Assembly (NCBI GenBank): GCA_003167255.1
Contig: PMTR01000068.1
Span: forward strand, 19,247-61,057
Direction: 5' to 3'
Length of the DNA stretch: 41,811 nt
Source: Bryobacterales bacterium
Lineage (GTDB): Bacteria; Acidobacteriota; Terriglobia; Bryobacterales; Bryobacteraceae
Shown here: positions 25,917 through 34,514 of the stretch, one piece after another
Layout: every line of letters begins with the position of its first letter
Position numbering within the stretch: the first letter of the stretch is position 1
Program-made: the position numbers and the translations under genes
The notes under the pieces: generated by a model
The model's input: the letters and a program-made list of their open reading frames with translations, nothing else
The model's database searches: none
What the model was told of the DNA's origin: nothing

Positions 25917-26987
25917 ATGAGCCGCCTGATTTCAATGATTCTTCTCGCCCTGGCCTGTTGTCCCAGCTTCGCTTTGGACCGCCCCGGCACCATTTTCAAG
26001 ATCTTCCAGTTTCCCCCCAATATGATTCCCCGCATCGATGGCGATCCGGACGATTGGAAAATCGTGCCCGACGATTACTCCATCGGCATGGACCAGTTGG
26101 TCGACGACACCAACAAGGACCATAAGCCCGACCCCAAGGATCTGGACGTGCACGTCAAGGTCGGTTGGGTGAAAGGCCTGAACCGCCTCTATTTCCTCTA
26201 CGAAGCCTACGACAACTACTGGGATTTCTCAAAACCCGGCCTCCACAACGACACTTTCGAGCTGGTAGTGGATGGCGATCTCTCCGGCGGGCCGCTCATC
26301 GAGCGCTTCCAGCCCACCAAGGAGTTGAGCGAACGCGACGCGCACTTCTCCATGCACGGCGTTCAAGCCCAGAACTACCACATCATGACCCCGGCCGTCG
26401 GCAAGGATTGGGCCCTCGCCTGGGGTTGTAACTCGTACGTCAAGTCACTGCCCTATGCCAACGCCGCCTATTCCTACCACTTCAAGCCCGGCGAGGCCGG
26501 CAAACTCGTGCTCGAGTTCTGGATCACCCCGTTTGACTACGCCGGATGCGAAGGACCCCAGCGCGCCGTCGAATCCGTGCTCACCGAGAACAAGCTGATC
26601 GGCATCGCATGGGCCGTCATGGATTACGACAACCCCAACAGCGAAGCCCACGCCTTCTGGAATCTCTCGCGCCAGCACACCATGTACGGCAAGGCCGACG
26701 AGCTGGTCGGCTTCCGCCTGATGCCGCTCGAGCCCCGCTTCGTCCACTTTGACGCCAACTGGTCCTTCCAGGTCGTCGACATGACTCGTCGCCTGGTGGC
26801 CTTCCGCGACGAATCCACCGGCAAAGCCACGTCCTGGAAATGGACCTTCGGTGACGGCTCCACTTCCACCGAACGCAATCCCATCCACCAGTACTCGACC
26901 GGCGCCGACTACACCGTGGTCCTCGAAATCGAAGGCCCCGAAGGCAAATCCCGTCGCGAAAAAATCTGGGATGTGGCAGTCCGATAA
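25917..26987 (+). CDS. Secreted CBM9-like and PKD domain protein
   Basis: The protein is 356 residues from the ATG at 25917, which has GAAGGA 6 nt upstream; the ATG at 25902 is an alternative. The signal peptide is MSRLISMILLALACCPSFA. Residues about 25-265 form a beta-sandwich of the CBM9/DOMON-like kind (IPRIDGDPDDWKIVPDDYS, GLNRLYFLYEAYDN, NDTFELVVDGDLSGG). A C-terminal PKD domain follows (about 285-350), with SWKWTFGDGSTSTERNP and HQYSTGADYTVVL. No catalytic residues are seen, so it is probably a carbohydrate-binding accessory protein. It is divergent from the GH35-GH28 operon and upstream of the third receptor, consistent with a role in the same uptake system. Confidence 0.8.
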   Translation: MSRLISMILLALACCPSFALDRPGTIFKIFQFPPNMIPRIDGDPDDWKIVPDDYSIGMDQLVDDTNKDHKPDPKDLDVHVKVGWVKGLNRLYFLYEAYDNYWDFSKPGLHNDTFELVVDGDLSGGPLIERFQPTKELSERDAHFSMHGVQAQNYHIMTPAVGKDWALAWGCNSYVKSLPYANAAYSYHFKPGEAGKLVLEFWITPFDYAGCEGPQRAVESVLTENKLIGIAWAVMDYDNPNSEAHAFWNLSRQHTMYGKADELVGFRLMPLEPRFVHFDANWSFQVVDMTRRLVAFRDESTGKATSWKWTFGDGSTSTERNPIHQYSTGADYTVVLEIEGPEGKSRREKIWDVAVR

Positions 26988-27070
26988 GCGCTTGCGTGTT
27001 ATGCAATGAGCAACGACATCACATCGGTCCGCCATGGCACCACGTTTCCGTGCAGTGATATCAAACTTAT

Positions 27071-27076
27071 TATAAT
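27071..27076 (+). promoter_or_regulatory. Consensus -10 box of the third TonB-dependent receptor
   Basis: A perfect TATAAT lies 145 nt before the receptor ATG, implying an unusually long leader of about 138 nt. No clear -35 is present (only a weak TTTCCG 20 nt upstream), so an activator or alternative sigma factor may be needed. Confidence 0.6.
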
Positions 27077-27091
27077 GAGTGTCTTATGGCC

Positions 27092-27139
27092 TATCGCCAT
27101 TGAGCCTTGTGTTTTGTACTACAAAACCGGATGGCGATA
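27092..27139 (+). promoter_or_regulatory. Nested hairpin in the leader of the third receptor
   Basis: An outer 9-bp stem (TATCGCCAT 27092-27100 / ATGGCGATA 27131-27139) encloses an inner 17-nt near-perfect palindrome (GTTTTGTA-C-TACAAAAC, 27111-27127). Both lie between the -10 box and the Shine-Dalgarno. It could be an RNA control element or, for the inner palindrome, a protein operator just downstream of the transcription start. Confidence 0.5.
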
Positions 27140-27221
27140 TCGGAAATCTCTTGGCCCCCAGTCGCGCAGCCTGTTAATCTCCCCTCAGTCATCACGAGGT
27201 TCACTCGTTTAGGGAGGTTAA

Positions 27222-30200
27222 ATGCAACGTTTGCATTTCGGGCTCAATCGGGCCCTGCTTCTGGTCGCCCTTCTGGCGGTTGTTTCCGCGGCCGGCTTCG
27301 CGCAGGAATCGCGCGGCAGTATCACCGGCAAGGTGATTGACGCGCAGAACGCCGTAGTCCCCAATGCTACGGTCGTGATTACCAACAACGCGACCAACGT
27401 CTCAAGTCGCGTTACCACCAATCAAACCGGCTATTACGAAGTCGATTTCCTGGTGCCCGGCAGCTACTCGGTTTCCGGAGAGATTACCGGCTTCAAGAAG
27501 CTCGTGCGAACCGGTATCACCTTGAATACCGGCGACCGGCTGGACCTTGATCTGCAACTCCAGATTGGGGAAACCACAACTTCCGTCGATGTCAGCGCCG
27601 ATGCGCCGCAGCTCCAGACCACCAACGCCGTCGGCGGCCGCGTGCTCGATACCCGCGATATCGCCATGTTGCCCGTCACCACCATGAATCCGTGGGCGCT
27701 GCAGGGCATGTCGCCCGGTATGGTGTTCACCGGCGCACCCGGCATCAGCCGAGTGATGGATCACGCCGGCACCGCCAGTTACGACACCGCGGGTCTGGCC
27801 ACCGGCAGCAACGAGTTTCTGCTGGATGGCAACCCGGTCACCGGAACCAACGGCGGACGAGCCGGCTTCGTTCCTTCCGAGGAAGCCGTCGACCAAGTCC
27901 GCATTGAAACCAATGCCTTCGACGCCTCCATGGGTCACAGCGTGGGCGCCTACATCAGCGCCACCACCAAATCGGGCACCAACGCCATCCACGGTTCGGC
28001 CTTCGCCCAATACATGTGGTATCGCATCAACTCGACCAATGAGTTCACGCGCGCCAGCTACCTCAATTCCGTGGCTGCGGGCACCTGGCCGGCCGGTCAA
28101 AACGAAAACCCCGGCGGCCGTTTCTTCCAGCCCGGCTTCAGCTTCGGTGGACCCGTTTACATCCCCAAGATCTTTAACGGCAAGAACAAGTTCTTCTTCT
28201 ACTTCGAGTACGACCACATCACCAGCATCCAGCCCAGCCCCGTAAACGTCGATTATTGGGTGCCTACCGCCAACCAACGGCAGGGCAATTTCTCGGACCT
28301 GTCGGCCTATAACGCCACCGCGTACACCATTTACGACCCCCGTTCGGCCGCGACGTCCACCGCCGGCCACGTCTCCCGCACGCCGTTCCCGGGCAATACG
28401 ATTCCTCCCGCGCTATTCGCCAACACCCCATTTTATAAGTTCTTCCAGCAGCTCTATCCCTTGCCGAATATCACTCCCGCCACTCCCGACGGCTTCAATT
28501 ACGTGGATTCGGCCCAGCCATATAACGATTACCTGCCGTCCCTGGTCAATCGCTATGACTGGAACATCAGCTCCTCGCAACGGCTCAGCGGAAAGTGGTA
28601 TTACAACCATCGCTTCTCGGATAACTACGATTGGGCGCACAACACCCCGCTGAAGGGCTATGAATCGAACGGTCTGTGGCGGCCCACTCGCGGCGGCAAC
28701 CTCGACTACATGAGGGTCATCAACCCCAGCAACGTCCTGGACGTAGTCTTCAGCATCACCCAATACGCCGAAGGCGACAAGCAGCCCATTAAGAACGCGT
28801 ACAAAGCCTCCGATGCCGGCCTGCCCAGTTACATTGATCAACAGGCCAACGTGCTGGGTGCGGACGGCCTCCCGGGTTTCTTGATTGGAGGTTCCGGCAG
28901 CTCCAACATCACCCCGCAGCTCTACGCCAACATCGCTTCCACCAGCTATGAAGGATACGCCGGCCCCGGGGTGAACCAGCGCGGCACCACCGCGCAGTTG
29001 GCCGCCAAGATGTCCACGGTGTGGCGCAAGCACACGCTGAAGTACGGGTGGGAAGAACGGCGCTACCATTACGCCACGTTCCTCTCCGGATCGTGCACTA
29101 CCGGTTGCTATAACTTCAACAACAACTTCTTCACCGCCAGCGATACCACCACCAGCGCCAGCCAACTCGGTTTGTCCTGGGCCTCGTTCATGACCGGCAT
29201 GGCCACCGCCGCCAAGCTTGACATCAACGACACCGGCTACTACAGCACCCCCTACCACGCCGGCTACATCCAGGACGATTTCCGCGTCTCGGGCAAACTC
29301 CGCCTGGGCTTCGGACTGCGCTTTGAGTATGAACAAGGCACCACCGAGCGCTTTAACCGGGGATTGTCCGGCGATTATAACTTCACCGCCGCGCCTCCCT
29401 ACGCGCAGGCCGTGCAGTCTGCCTACACCACCGGCGGCAACCCGCTGCTGCCTTCCAGCATCCAGGTGGCGGGCGGGGTCACTTATCTGGGCCACCCCTA
29501 TGGCAGCCTCACCGACGGCACTAAACGCTTCCTGCCAAACTTCAGCGCTGTGTATGCGTTCAACGAAAAGACCGTGCTGCGGTTCGGCACGGGCCTCTTT
29601 GCCGACACGTTCAACGCCTTGTCCGGCACCGGAAACCGCGAGCTCCAGAACGGCTACAGCCAGTCCACCAGCACCACCATGACCACCGACAACGGCCTGA
29701 CCTTCTGCTGCGGCATCGGCGCAGCCGCCAACATCAGCAACTCCAACATCATGGCAAATCCCTTCCCGGTGCTGCCGAGCGGCCAACGTTTTATCCAGCC
29801 GGTCGGCGGCGCTTACGGCTCCGACATCCTCGACGGACAGGGCTTTACTTATTATCCGCGTAACTTCTCCCCCACCTGGGATGAGCGTTGGAGGCTGGGC
29901 ATCCAGCGGGAAATCTTCTCCAACCAGGTGCTGGACGTTTCCTACAACGGAAGCTACGCTTCGTCCCCCCAAACCAAGAACCTCAGTTATCTGCCGGCTC
30001 AGTACTGGAACTTCGGAGACCAGTTGAATAGCGCCGTGGACAGCGCCATGAAGGCAACGGTTGCCAATCCGTTCCTGTATACCAACTTCGCCAGCCTGGC
30101 AAACACCAACCTGCCTCTTTACAACTACCTCAGCTCGCTGAGCTTCTTCACCGGTAAAACCCTGGCGGTGCAGCAACTTCTGCGCGCCTATCCGAACGCT

Positions 30201-30998
30201 GGGTTTGGCCTCTCCGAGTACGGCGGTTTCCGCAACAAAACCATGTACAACGACCTCGAGATTCTCTACTCGAAGCGTTTTTCGAAGGGAATCCAGTCGT
30301 CGTTAATGTACACCCGCACATGGTCCCGGAACCAGTGGCAGGAGAACCAATTCGACCAGTCGCTCGCGTGGCAGCCCAATGCGAACGCCCGCCCCAGCCG
30401 CTTTGTCTGGACCGCGGTATGGGAGCTGCCCTTCGGCAAAGGCCGCCAGTGGGTCCAAACCGGACCGATGCAACACGTCCTGGGCGGATGGCAGTTGAGC
30501 TGGATCTACCAGTATCAGACCGGCCCGCTCATCAGCTTTGGCAACGTCTACTACTATGGCAGCCAGGACCAACTGGTGGCCGCTTTGAATCACGACCAGT
30601 TTCACAGCAAGTACATCCACTATTGGTACGATCCCGCTGCCGACTATAACAACCTCATCAACTCGGGCGCATCCGGCAGCGGCGCCGTTCCGTCGGGCTT
30701 CGCCGGCTTTGAAGGACGGACGGCATTCCAGCCGGGCACCTACCAGGCTCGCCTGATGCCCCAATACATCGACGCGCTCCGCGCCGACGTCATCAACAAC
30801 TGGGACATCAGGATCTTCCGCAAGTTCAACCTCTATGAGCGGTTGAACATGAGCTTCGCCCTGGACCTGCTGAATGCCGCGAATCGCGTGCAACTTGCCG
30901 CACCGACCGTGACCCCGAGCTCTACCCTGTTCGGTCAATCGACCTCTCAGGCCAACGGCCCGCGCCAGATTCAATTCAATCTGCGCGTGGACTTCTAA
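27222..30998 (+). CDS. TonB-dependent receptor, Oar type (third, largest)
   Basis: The 1258-residue protein has a start fixed by GGGAGG a few nt before the ATG. The signal peptide (MQRLHFGLNRALLLVALLAVVSAAGFA) is followed by a carboxypeptidase-regulatory domain (ITGKVIDAQNAVVPNATV, then YYEVDFLVPGSYSV), a plug (LPVTTMNPWALQGMSPGM, NEFLLDGNPVTG, ISATTKSGTNAIHGSAF) and a very long barrel ending RVDF. It is about 200 residues longer than its two relatives in the window, mainly in extracellular-loop regions, which suggests a bulky ligand. A consensus -10 and structured leader precede it and a strong terminator follows, so it is a single-gene unit. Ligand unknown, probably an oligosaccharide from the neighbouring enzymes. 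Confidence 0.95.
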   Translation: MQRLHFGLNRALLLVALLAVVSAAGFAQESRGSITGKVIDAQNAVVPNATVVITNNATNVSSRVTTNQTGYYEVDFLVPGSYSVSGEITGFKKLVRTGITLNTGDRLDLDLQLQIGETTTSVDVSADAPQLQTTNAVGGRVLDTRDIAMLPVTTMNPWALQGMSPGMVFTGAPGISRVMDHAGTASYDTAGLATGSNEFLLDGNPVTGTNGGRAGFVPSEEAVDQVRIETNAFDASMGHSVGAYISATTKSGTNAIHGSAFAQYMWYRINSTNEFTRASYLNSVAAGTWPAGQNENPGGRFFQPGFSFGGPVYIPKIFNGKNKFFFYFEYDHITSIQPSPVNVDYWVPTANQRQGNFSDLSAYNATAYTIYDPRSAATSTAGHVSRTPFPGNTIPPALFANTPFYKFFQQLYPLPNITPATPDGFNYVDSAQPYNDYLPSLVNRYDWNISSSQRLSGKWYYNHRFSDNYDWAHNTPLKGYESNGLWRPTRGGNLDYMRVINPSNVLDVVFSITQYAEGDKQPIKNAYKASDAGLPSYIDQQANVLGADGLPGFLIGGSGSSNITPQLYANIASTSYEGYAGPGVNQRGTTAQLAAKMSTVWRKHTLKYGWEERRYHYATFLSGSCTTGCYNFNNNFFTASDTTTSASQLGLSWASFMTGMATAAKLDINDTGYYSTPYHAGYIQDDFRVSGKLRLGFGLRFEYEQGTTERFNRGLSGDYNFTAAPPYAQAVQSAYTTGGNPLLPSSIQVAGGVTYLGHPYGSLTDGTKRFLPNFSAVYAFNEKTVLRFGTGLFADTFNALSGTGNRELQNGYSQSTSTTMTTDNGLTFCCGIGAAANISNSNIMANPFPVLPSGQRFIQPVGGAYGSDILDGQGFTYYPRNFSPTWDERWRLGIQREIFSNQVLDVSYNGSYASSPQTKNLSYLPAQYWNFGDQLNSAVDSAMKATVANPFLYTNFASLANTNLPLYNYLSSLSFFTGKTLAVQQLLRAYPNAGFGLSEYGGFRNKTMYNDLEILYSKRFSKGIQSSLMYTRTWSRNQWQENQFDQSLAWQPNANARPSRFVWTAVWELPFGKGRQWVQTGPMQHVLGGWQLSWIYQYQTGPLISFGNVYYYGSQDQLVAALNHDQFHSKYIHYWYDPAADYNNLINSGASGSGAVPSGFAGFEGRTAFQPGTYQARLMPQYIDALRADVINNWDIRIFRKFNLYERLNMSFALDLLNAANRVQLAAPTVTPSSTLFGQSTSQANGPRQIQFNLRVDF

Positions 30999-31020
30999 TC
31001 GCAGCCGGAGACCGTATACC

Positions 31021-31053
31021 GGGGAGCCGCCTGCGCAGCGGCTCCCCTTTTTT
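31021..31053 (+). terminator. Rho-independent terminator of the third receptor gene
   Basis: A perfect 10-bp stem (GGGGAGCCGC / GCGGCTCCCC) with a 7-nt loop is followed directly by six T. It begins 23 nt after the receptor stop codon. Confidence 0.95.
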
Positions 31054-31126
31054 CTTTGCACCGGCCGTGCGATAGCGCTTGCCCCACAGAGAGGCAAGCC
31101 GCAACCAATCCGCGTGGTGACAGTGG

Positions 31127-31220
31127 GACAGACGATCGGTTTCTGTCGTCTGTCGGGCTGCCGCGCTCTGCCGAGGCATGACAGGCCACATAAGGCGATG
31201 GCCTGTCCCACCAAAGTGGG
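31127..31220. repeat. Second family of extragenic palindromes
   Basis: Between the receptor terminator and the ygiC-like gene are three hairpins: GACAGACGA/TCGTCTGTC (31127-31135/31146-31154), GACAGGCCA/TGGCCTGTC (31180-31188/31199-31207), and CCCAC-CAAA-GTGGG (31207-31220). The first two share a GACAG start, so they are probably diverged copies of one unit. The 255-nt gap has no gene. Confidence 0.65.
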
Positions 31221-31253
31221 GCAGACGCTTTTCAGCGATTGATTCACAGCCTC

Positions 31254-32384
31254 TCAGTCGAACAAATGCGGCACGAACTGGCTGGTGTTCGTCGTGATCG
31301 GCGTGTCCGCTTCGCGAATTCCCATCCCGCCCGCGGCGTTTCCCTCTTCATGCCCGATGATCCAGCTCCCGATCACCGGATACTTCCCGTCGAAGCTCTG
31401 TAGCGGCGCGCAATCCTGGTAGATGAAACCTTCCGCCCCGTAGTCGCCCGGCGTCTCCACGTCCTTGCCCGGCTGGTGCAGCGTGATGTTGGCCCCTTCC
31501 CGCCCCAGCAGCGGCTTCTTCACCCATGACATCATCAGCCCCGGCCCGATGAAGCTCGCTTCCAATAAATAAGGATGCCGCGGGTACAACTCCCACAGCA
31601 CCGGCAGAATTCCCTTGTTCGAAAGCAGCATCTTCCACGGCGGCTCGATCCACACCGTCCCGTCCTTGCCGATATGTTGCCCGAACTTCTCGCGCACCAT
31701 CCACTCCCACGGGTACAGCTTGAAGATCGCCCCCAACGGCCCATCGTCCGGCCCCACAAACGCCTCGCCGTTCCATCCCACTTCATCGATTGGGAAAATC
31801 GACGTCTTCAATCCAGCCTGCTGCGCCGTGTCCTGCAGATACGTCACCGTCATTCCGTCTTCCCGATCGTCCATCGAGCAGAAGTCCACGCGGCCGCCCG
31901 GCAGATAGGGCGTCAGTTCCTTCCATAGAGCGATCAGCCGCTCGTGCAGCGAATTGAACTGGTCCCGCTTCGGAAACAGCTCCTCCAGCCAATACCACTG
32001 CACCACCGCCGCTTCCAATAAGGACGTCGGCGTATCGGCGTTGTACTCCAGCAGCTTCGGCGGATGCACGCCGTCATACGCCAGATCGAATCGCCCATAC
32101 AGCGCCGGCGGCTCCGCTTCCCATGAGCCTTCAATCAGCGGGATGGCATTTTCCGGAATCCCCATCCTGGCGTAGAGCTTGTTGTCGATCACGTGCTGCG
32201 CCGCCGCCAGCGTCATCTTTTCGAGTTCGTTGGTGGCGGCCTCCAGTATGTCCACTTCCTTGGCCGTGAACTCATAGAACGCCGATTCGTTCCAATAAGG
32301 CTGCTGGCCGCTGTGCCACGTGAGCCCTCGCTCTTCCACTTTCTCTTCCCAATTCGGCCGCGGTGTCGATGTCACTCTCCGCAT
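31254..32384 (-). CDS. YgiC-like ATP-grasp ligase (glutathionylspermidine synthase family)
   Basis: The 376-residue protein matches the length of the YgiC/YjfC branch of the glutathionylspermidine synthase C-terminal domain family. Characteristic stretches are RGLTWHSGQQPYWNESAFYEF, RFDLAYDGVHPPKLLEYNADTPTSLLEA, IFKLYPWEWM, LYPRHPYLLEA, WVKKPLLGREGANI and YQDCAPLQSFDGKYPVIGSW. These enzymes are ATP-grasp ligases that form an amide bond to a carboxylate; the true substrate of YgiC-type members is not established. The start is 2 nt after the stop of the upstream lipoprotein gene. This reproduces the ygiB-ygiC pairing seen in enterobacteria and supports the family call. Confidence 0.92.
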   Translation of the reverse strand: MRRVTSTPRPNWEEKVEERGLTWHSGQQPYWNESAFYEFTAKEVDILEAATNELEKMTLAAAQHVIDNKLYARMGIPENAIPLIEGSWEAEPPALYGRFDLAYDGVHPPKLLEYNADTPTSLLEAAVVQWYWLEELFPKRDQFNSLHERLIALWKELTPYLPGGRVDFCSMDDREDGMTVTYLQDTAQQAGLKTSIFPIDEVGWNGEAFVGPDDGPLGAIFKLYPWEWMVREKFGQHIGKDGTVWIEPPWKMLLSNKGILPVLWELYPRHPYLLEASFIGPGLMMSWVKKPLLGREGANITLHQPGKDVETPGDYGAEGFIYQDCAPLQSFDGKYPVIGSWIIGHEEGNAAGGMGIREADTPITTNTSQFVPHLFD

Positions 32385-32386
32385 GA

Positions 32387-32725
32387 TTACTCTCCCGCCC
32401 CTGCCCCCGACGAATGGCCGGCGCCCGTCGTTCCGAATCCGCCGTGCTCCACTCCCGAGTGGCTGTAAGATGCCGCCGGATCACTTCGCACCACTCCGCC
32501 GCTCCCCACGTATCCGCGGTAGGAATCGTAGTAGTAAGGATACGGGTAGTGATACATCATTGGAAACCACGAGCCGTTGTAATAGTAGCCGCCCCTCTGC
32601 ACCGCCTCCTGGCAGGCCTGTTCGTTAAAGCTCGCCGCCTCGCATGGATCCGGGTGCCTTCTGCCGCAGGAAGCCAATCCCACCACGGCCACCACCGTCA
32701 ACGTCACCTTCGCGGATTTCTTCAT
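32387..32725 (-). CDS. YgiB-like small lipoprotein
   Basis: The 112-residue protein has a lipoprotein signal: MKKSAKVTLTVVAVVGLASC, with a LASC lipobox. The mature part is short, with paired cysteines after the lipid anchor (PCEAASFNEQACQEAVQRGG), a very Tyr-rich centre (residues about 47-72, YHYPYPYYYDSYRGY) and a C-terminal HGGFGTTG element that recalls the RGGFG tail of YgiB/DUF1190 proteins. Pairing with a ygiC-like ligase, the gene order and the 2-nt spacing also support a YgiB-like role. The sequence match itself is weak. The gene is probably anchored in an envelope membrane. It is 10 nt downstream of the LolA-like gene. Confidence 0.7.
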   Translation of the reverse strand: MKKSAKVTLTVVAVVGLASCGRRHPDPCEAASFNEQACQEAVQRGGYYYNGSWFPMMYHYPYPYYYDSYRGYVGSGGVVRSDPAASYSHSGVEHGGFGTTGAGHSSGAGAGE

Positions 32726-32735
32726 AGCGTCAGCC

Positions 32736-33446
32736 TCATTTCGGAATGAACGTCGATGTCGCGCTGAACCGTTTGTAATCGCTATAAGCGATCGTCAGCC
32801 GCTCGCGCAGCGGCCCCGAGCGGAACTCCAGCGTGTCGTCGGCGTAGGTCACCGTCGCAAACCAGTGCTTGCCGTCCACCGCTTTCCGTACCGTCGTGAA
32901 ATGCGGAAACAGGTTCTCTTGTTTCAACGACCGCATCTGCGGCACGGCCTGTCCCTGCATGCGCACAATGTTGTAATCCTTCTTATCCACCCAGATCGTG
33001 CCGTCGAAGAACCGCTGGCCTTCCAGAATCTGGCGCGGCCGCACTTGCAGCACCCAGCAATCCTGTCCGTCCATCGGTTCATCGCCGCGAAACTTCGTCT
33101 CATAGTTCCACAGCTCCCCATCGGTCAGCACCAGCGGTTGAATCTCGCGGATGTCGTGAAAGTCTTCCTCCGTCAGCTTGAGCGACTTCAGCCCGTCCTT
33201 GGGCTTGCCCACCATCTGCTCGGTCCGCTCGTGCGCCGGCGAAAAAATCACGTCGCGCACTTCCTTGTATTCCCCGCGCACCGACCCGTGGTCGTCCAGT
33301 TCCTGAATCGTCACCGTCTGCCGGTACGTGTATTCGTCGCGCTCCGCCTGTGTCTCGGTCTCGCGATGCGCCACCAGTTTCGCCAGGTTGGCCGGCGGCT
33401 CGTCCGGCGTCTGAGCGGCCGTTCCAAGCCCGGCCGTTCCAAGCAT
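32736..33446 (-). CDS. Secreted LolA-like/outer-membrane lipoprotein-sorting-type protein
   Basis: The protein is about 236 residues from the ATG at 33446. An upstream ATG at 33536 would add 30 residues including the hydrophobic AIGLILASMLGTAGLG, making a proper signal peptide, but would overlap the 5' end of the divergent CPBP gene. The start is therefore open. The mature sequence (YRQTVTIQELDDHGSVRGEY, LLVLTDGELWNYET-like PLVLTDGELWNYE, WVLQVRPRQ, GTIWVDKKDYNIVRMQG, HFTTVRKAVDGKHWFA, ERLTIAYSDYKRFS) has the half-barrel strand pattern of LolA/LppX-like and lipoprotein-sorting proteins: a carried-ligand cavity with a fixed WVDKKDY-type strand. It heads the three-gene operon with the YgiB- and YgiC-like genes. 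A lipid or lipoprotein ligand is inferred. Confidence 0.75.
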   Translation of the reverse strand: MLGTAGLGTAAQTPDEPPANLAKLVAHRETETQAERDEYTYRQTVTIQELDDHGSVRGEYKEVRDVIFSPAHERTEQMVGKPKDGLKSLKLTEEDFHDIREIQPLVLTDGELWNYETKFRGDEPMDGQDCWVLQVRPRQILEGQRFFDGTIWVDKKDYNIVRMQGQAVPQMRSLKQENLFPHFTTVRKAVDGKHWFATVTYADDTLEFRSGPLRERLTIAYSDYKRFSATSTFIPK

Positions 33447-33465
33447 GGATGCTAGAATGAGGCCG

Positions 33466-34437
33466 ATGGCGAGATCGCTCGCGAGTTTCCGGGCGGCACT
33501 GCTGATCGGCTGGGGAGTGCTGGGCTTGGCGGGCATCTGGTACGCGCGGGCCAAAGGCCTTCCGGGCTGGACAGCCCTGCCGGTGATAGCCGCCTTTTGC
33601 ATCGAATATCCATTTTATCTGGTTCCCGCTTTCCCCACGCTGCGCGAACGTTTCGCCGGCGCCCGCCTCATCCCCTTTGCCCTTCTTGCCGCCCTGCTCC
33701 CTTACTTCGCCTGTTGCTGCGGCGCCGTCCAGTTCGAATGGGGCGGCCTCATCCGCCTCACAGCCCTGGCGCTGGCACTCAGCCTCTGGTACATCGTCCT
33801 CCCAGCCGCGGCCGCCATCGATCTGGCCTTCCTCGCCCTCGTCCCCGCCGTCATCCTCCGCCAGTTCTTCGACACCGTTTATGCTCCGCTCCACCCCGAG
33901 TTCAAGGATCTCCGCTACCTCATCCTGTTGGGCCACATCGCGCTCGTCGTGATCGCCGTCATGACGCTGATGCTTGAGCGCCGCGTCCATGAGACCGGAT
34001 ATGGCTTCGTCCCCAATCTGGCCGAGTGGCGAACCGGCGCCATCCACTATTTCTATTTCCTCTTGATTGGCGCCCCCCTCGCCTGGCTGCTCAACGCCAC
34101 TCACTATATCGGGCCCAAGCCCGTCTTGCAGACGGCCGCCTTTTTTCTCGGCATGCTATGGTTCGTCGCGCTTTCCGAAGAGTTCGGCTTCCGCGGCGTC
34201 CTCCAGCCGTGGATCGAACACTGGACCATGAGCCGCCAGGCCGCCCTGATTATCACATCCTTATTATTCGGCGCCGTGCATCTCGGCTTCCGCGGCTTCC
34301 CCAACTGGCGCTGGGCGATTGTGGTCTCGGTACTTGGATGGTGTTGCGGCCGCGCGCGCAACCAGGCCGGCAGCATCCGCGCCAGCATGGTCACGCACGC
34401 TCTGGTCGCCACCACCTGGCGCGCCTTTTTCGCGTAG
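33466..34437 (+). CDS. CPBP-family intramembrane metalloprotease (CAAX protease-like)
   Basis: The 323-residue protein has about eight transmembrane segments. The family motifs are present: E238-E239-x3-R243 (SEEFGFRG), F-x3-H272 in LLFGAVHLGF, and H311 in SMVTHALVA, which replaces the usual H-x3-N/D context only slightly. These residues bind the catalytic metal and act as base in CAAX/CPBP proteases of the ABI group. The ATG at 33466 is chosen because TAGAAT ends 7 nt before it; earlier in-frame ATGs (33445, 33457) are possible. The gene is divergent from the LolA-like operon, sharing a very short control region. The substrate is unknown. Confidence 0.88.
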   Translation: MARSLASFRAALLIGWGVLGLAGIWYARAKGLPGWTALPVIAAFCIEYPFYLVPAFPTLRERFAGARLIPFALLAALLPYFACCCGAVQFEWGGLIRLTALALALSLWYIVLPAAAAIDLAFLALVPAVILRQFFDTVYAPLHPEFKDLRYLILLGHIALVVIAVMTLMLERRVHETGYGFVPNLAEWRTGAIHYFYFLLIGAPLAWLLNATHYIGPKPVLQTAAFFLGMLWFVALSEEFGFRGVLQPWIEHWTMSRQAALIITSLLFGAVHLGFRGFPNWRWAIVVSVLGWCCGRARNQAGSIRASMVTHALVATTWRAFFA

Positions 34438-34466
34438 CGCAGCATCCCGGCGCCCGAGACGCTTCA

Positions 34467-34488
34467 GAGCCGCGACCGTCAGGGAGCG
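34467..34488 (+). repeat. REP unit, single copy left of the RAYT gene
   Basis: This 22-nt copy (GAGCCGCGACCGTC, then AGGGAGCG) matches the two units at 35226-35247 and 35276-35297 except at one central base. It sits just beyond the CPBP stop codon. Confidence 0.8.
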
Positions 34489-34514
34489 ACCGTCGCGCGT
34501 CAAATTGACCCGTA

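Noticed and set aside
31021-31253. Hidden small gene after the third receptor
   Set aside because: The stretch is a terminator followed by palindromes. Frames crossing it are short and have no start signals.
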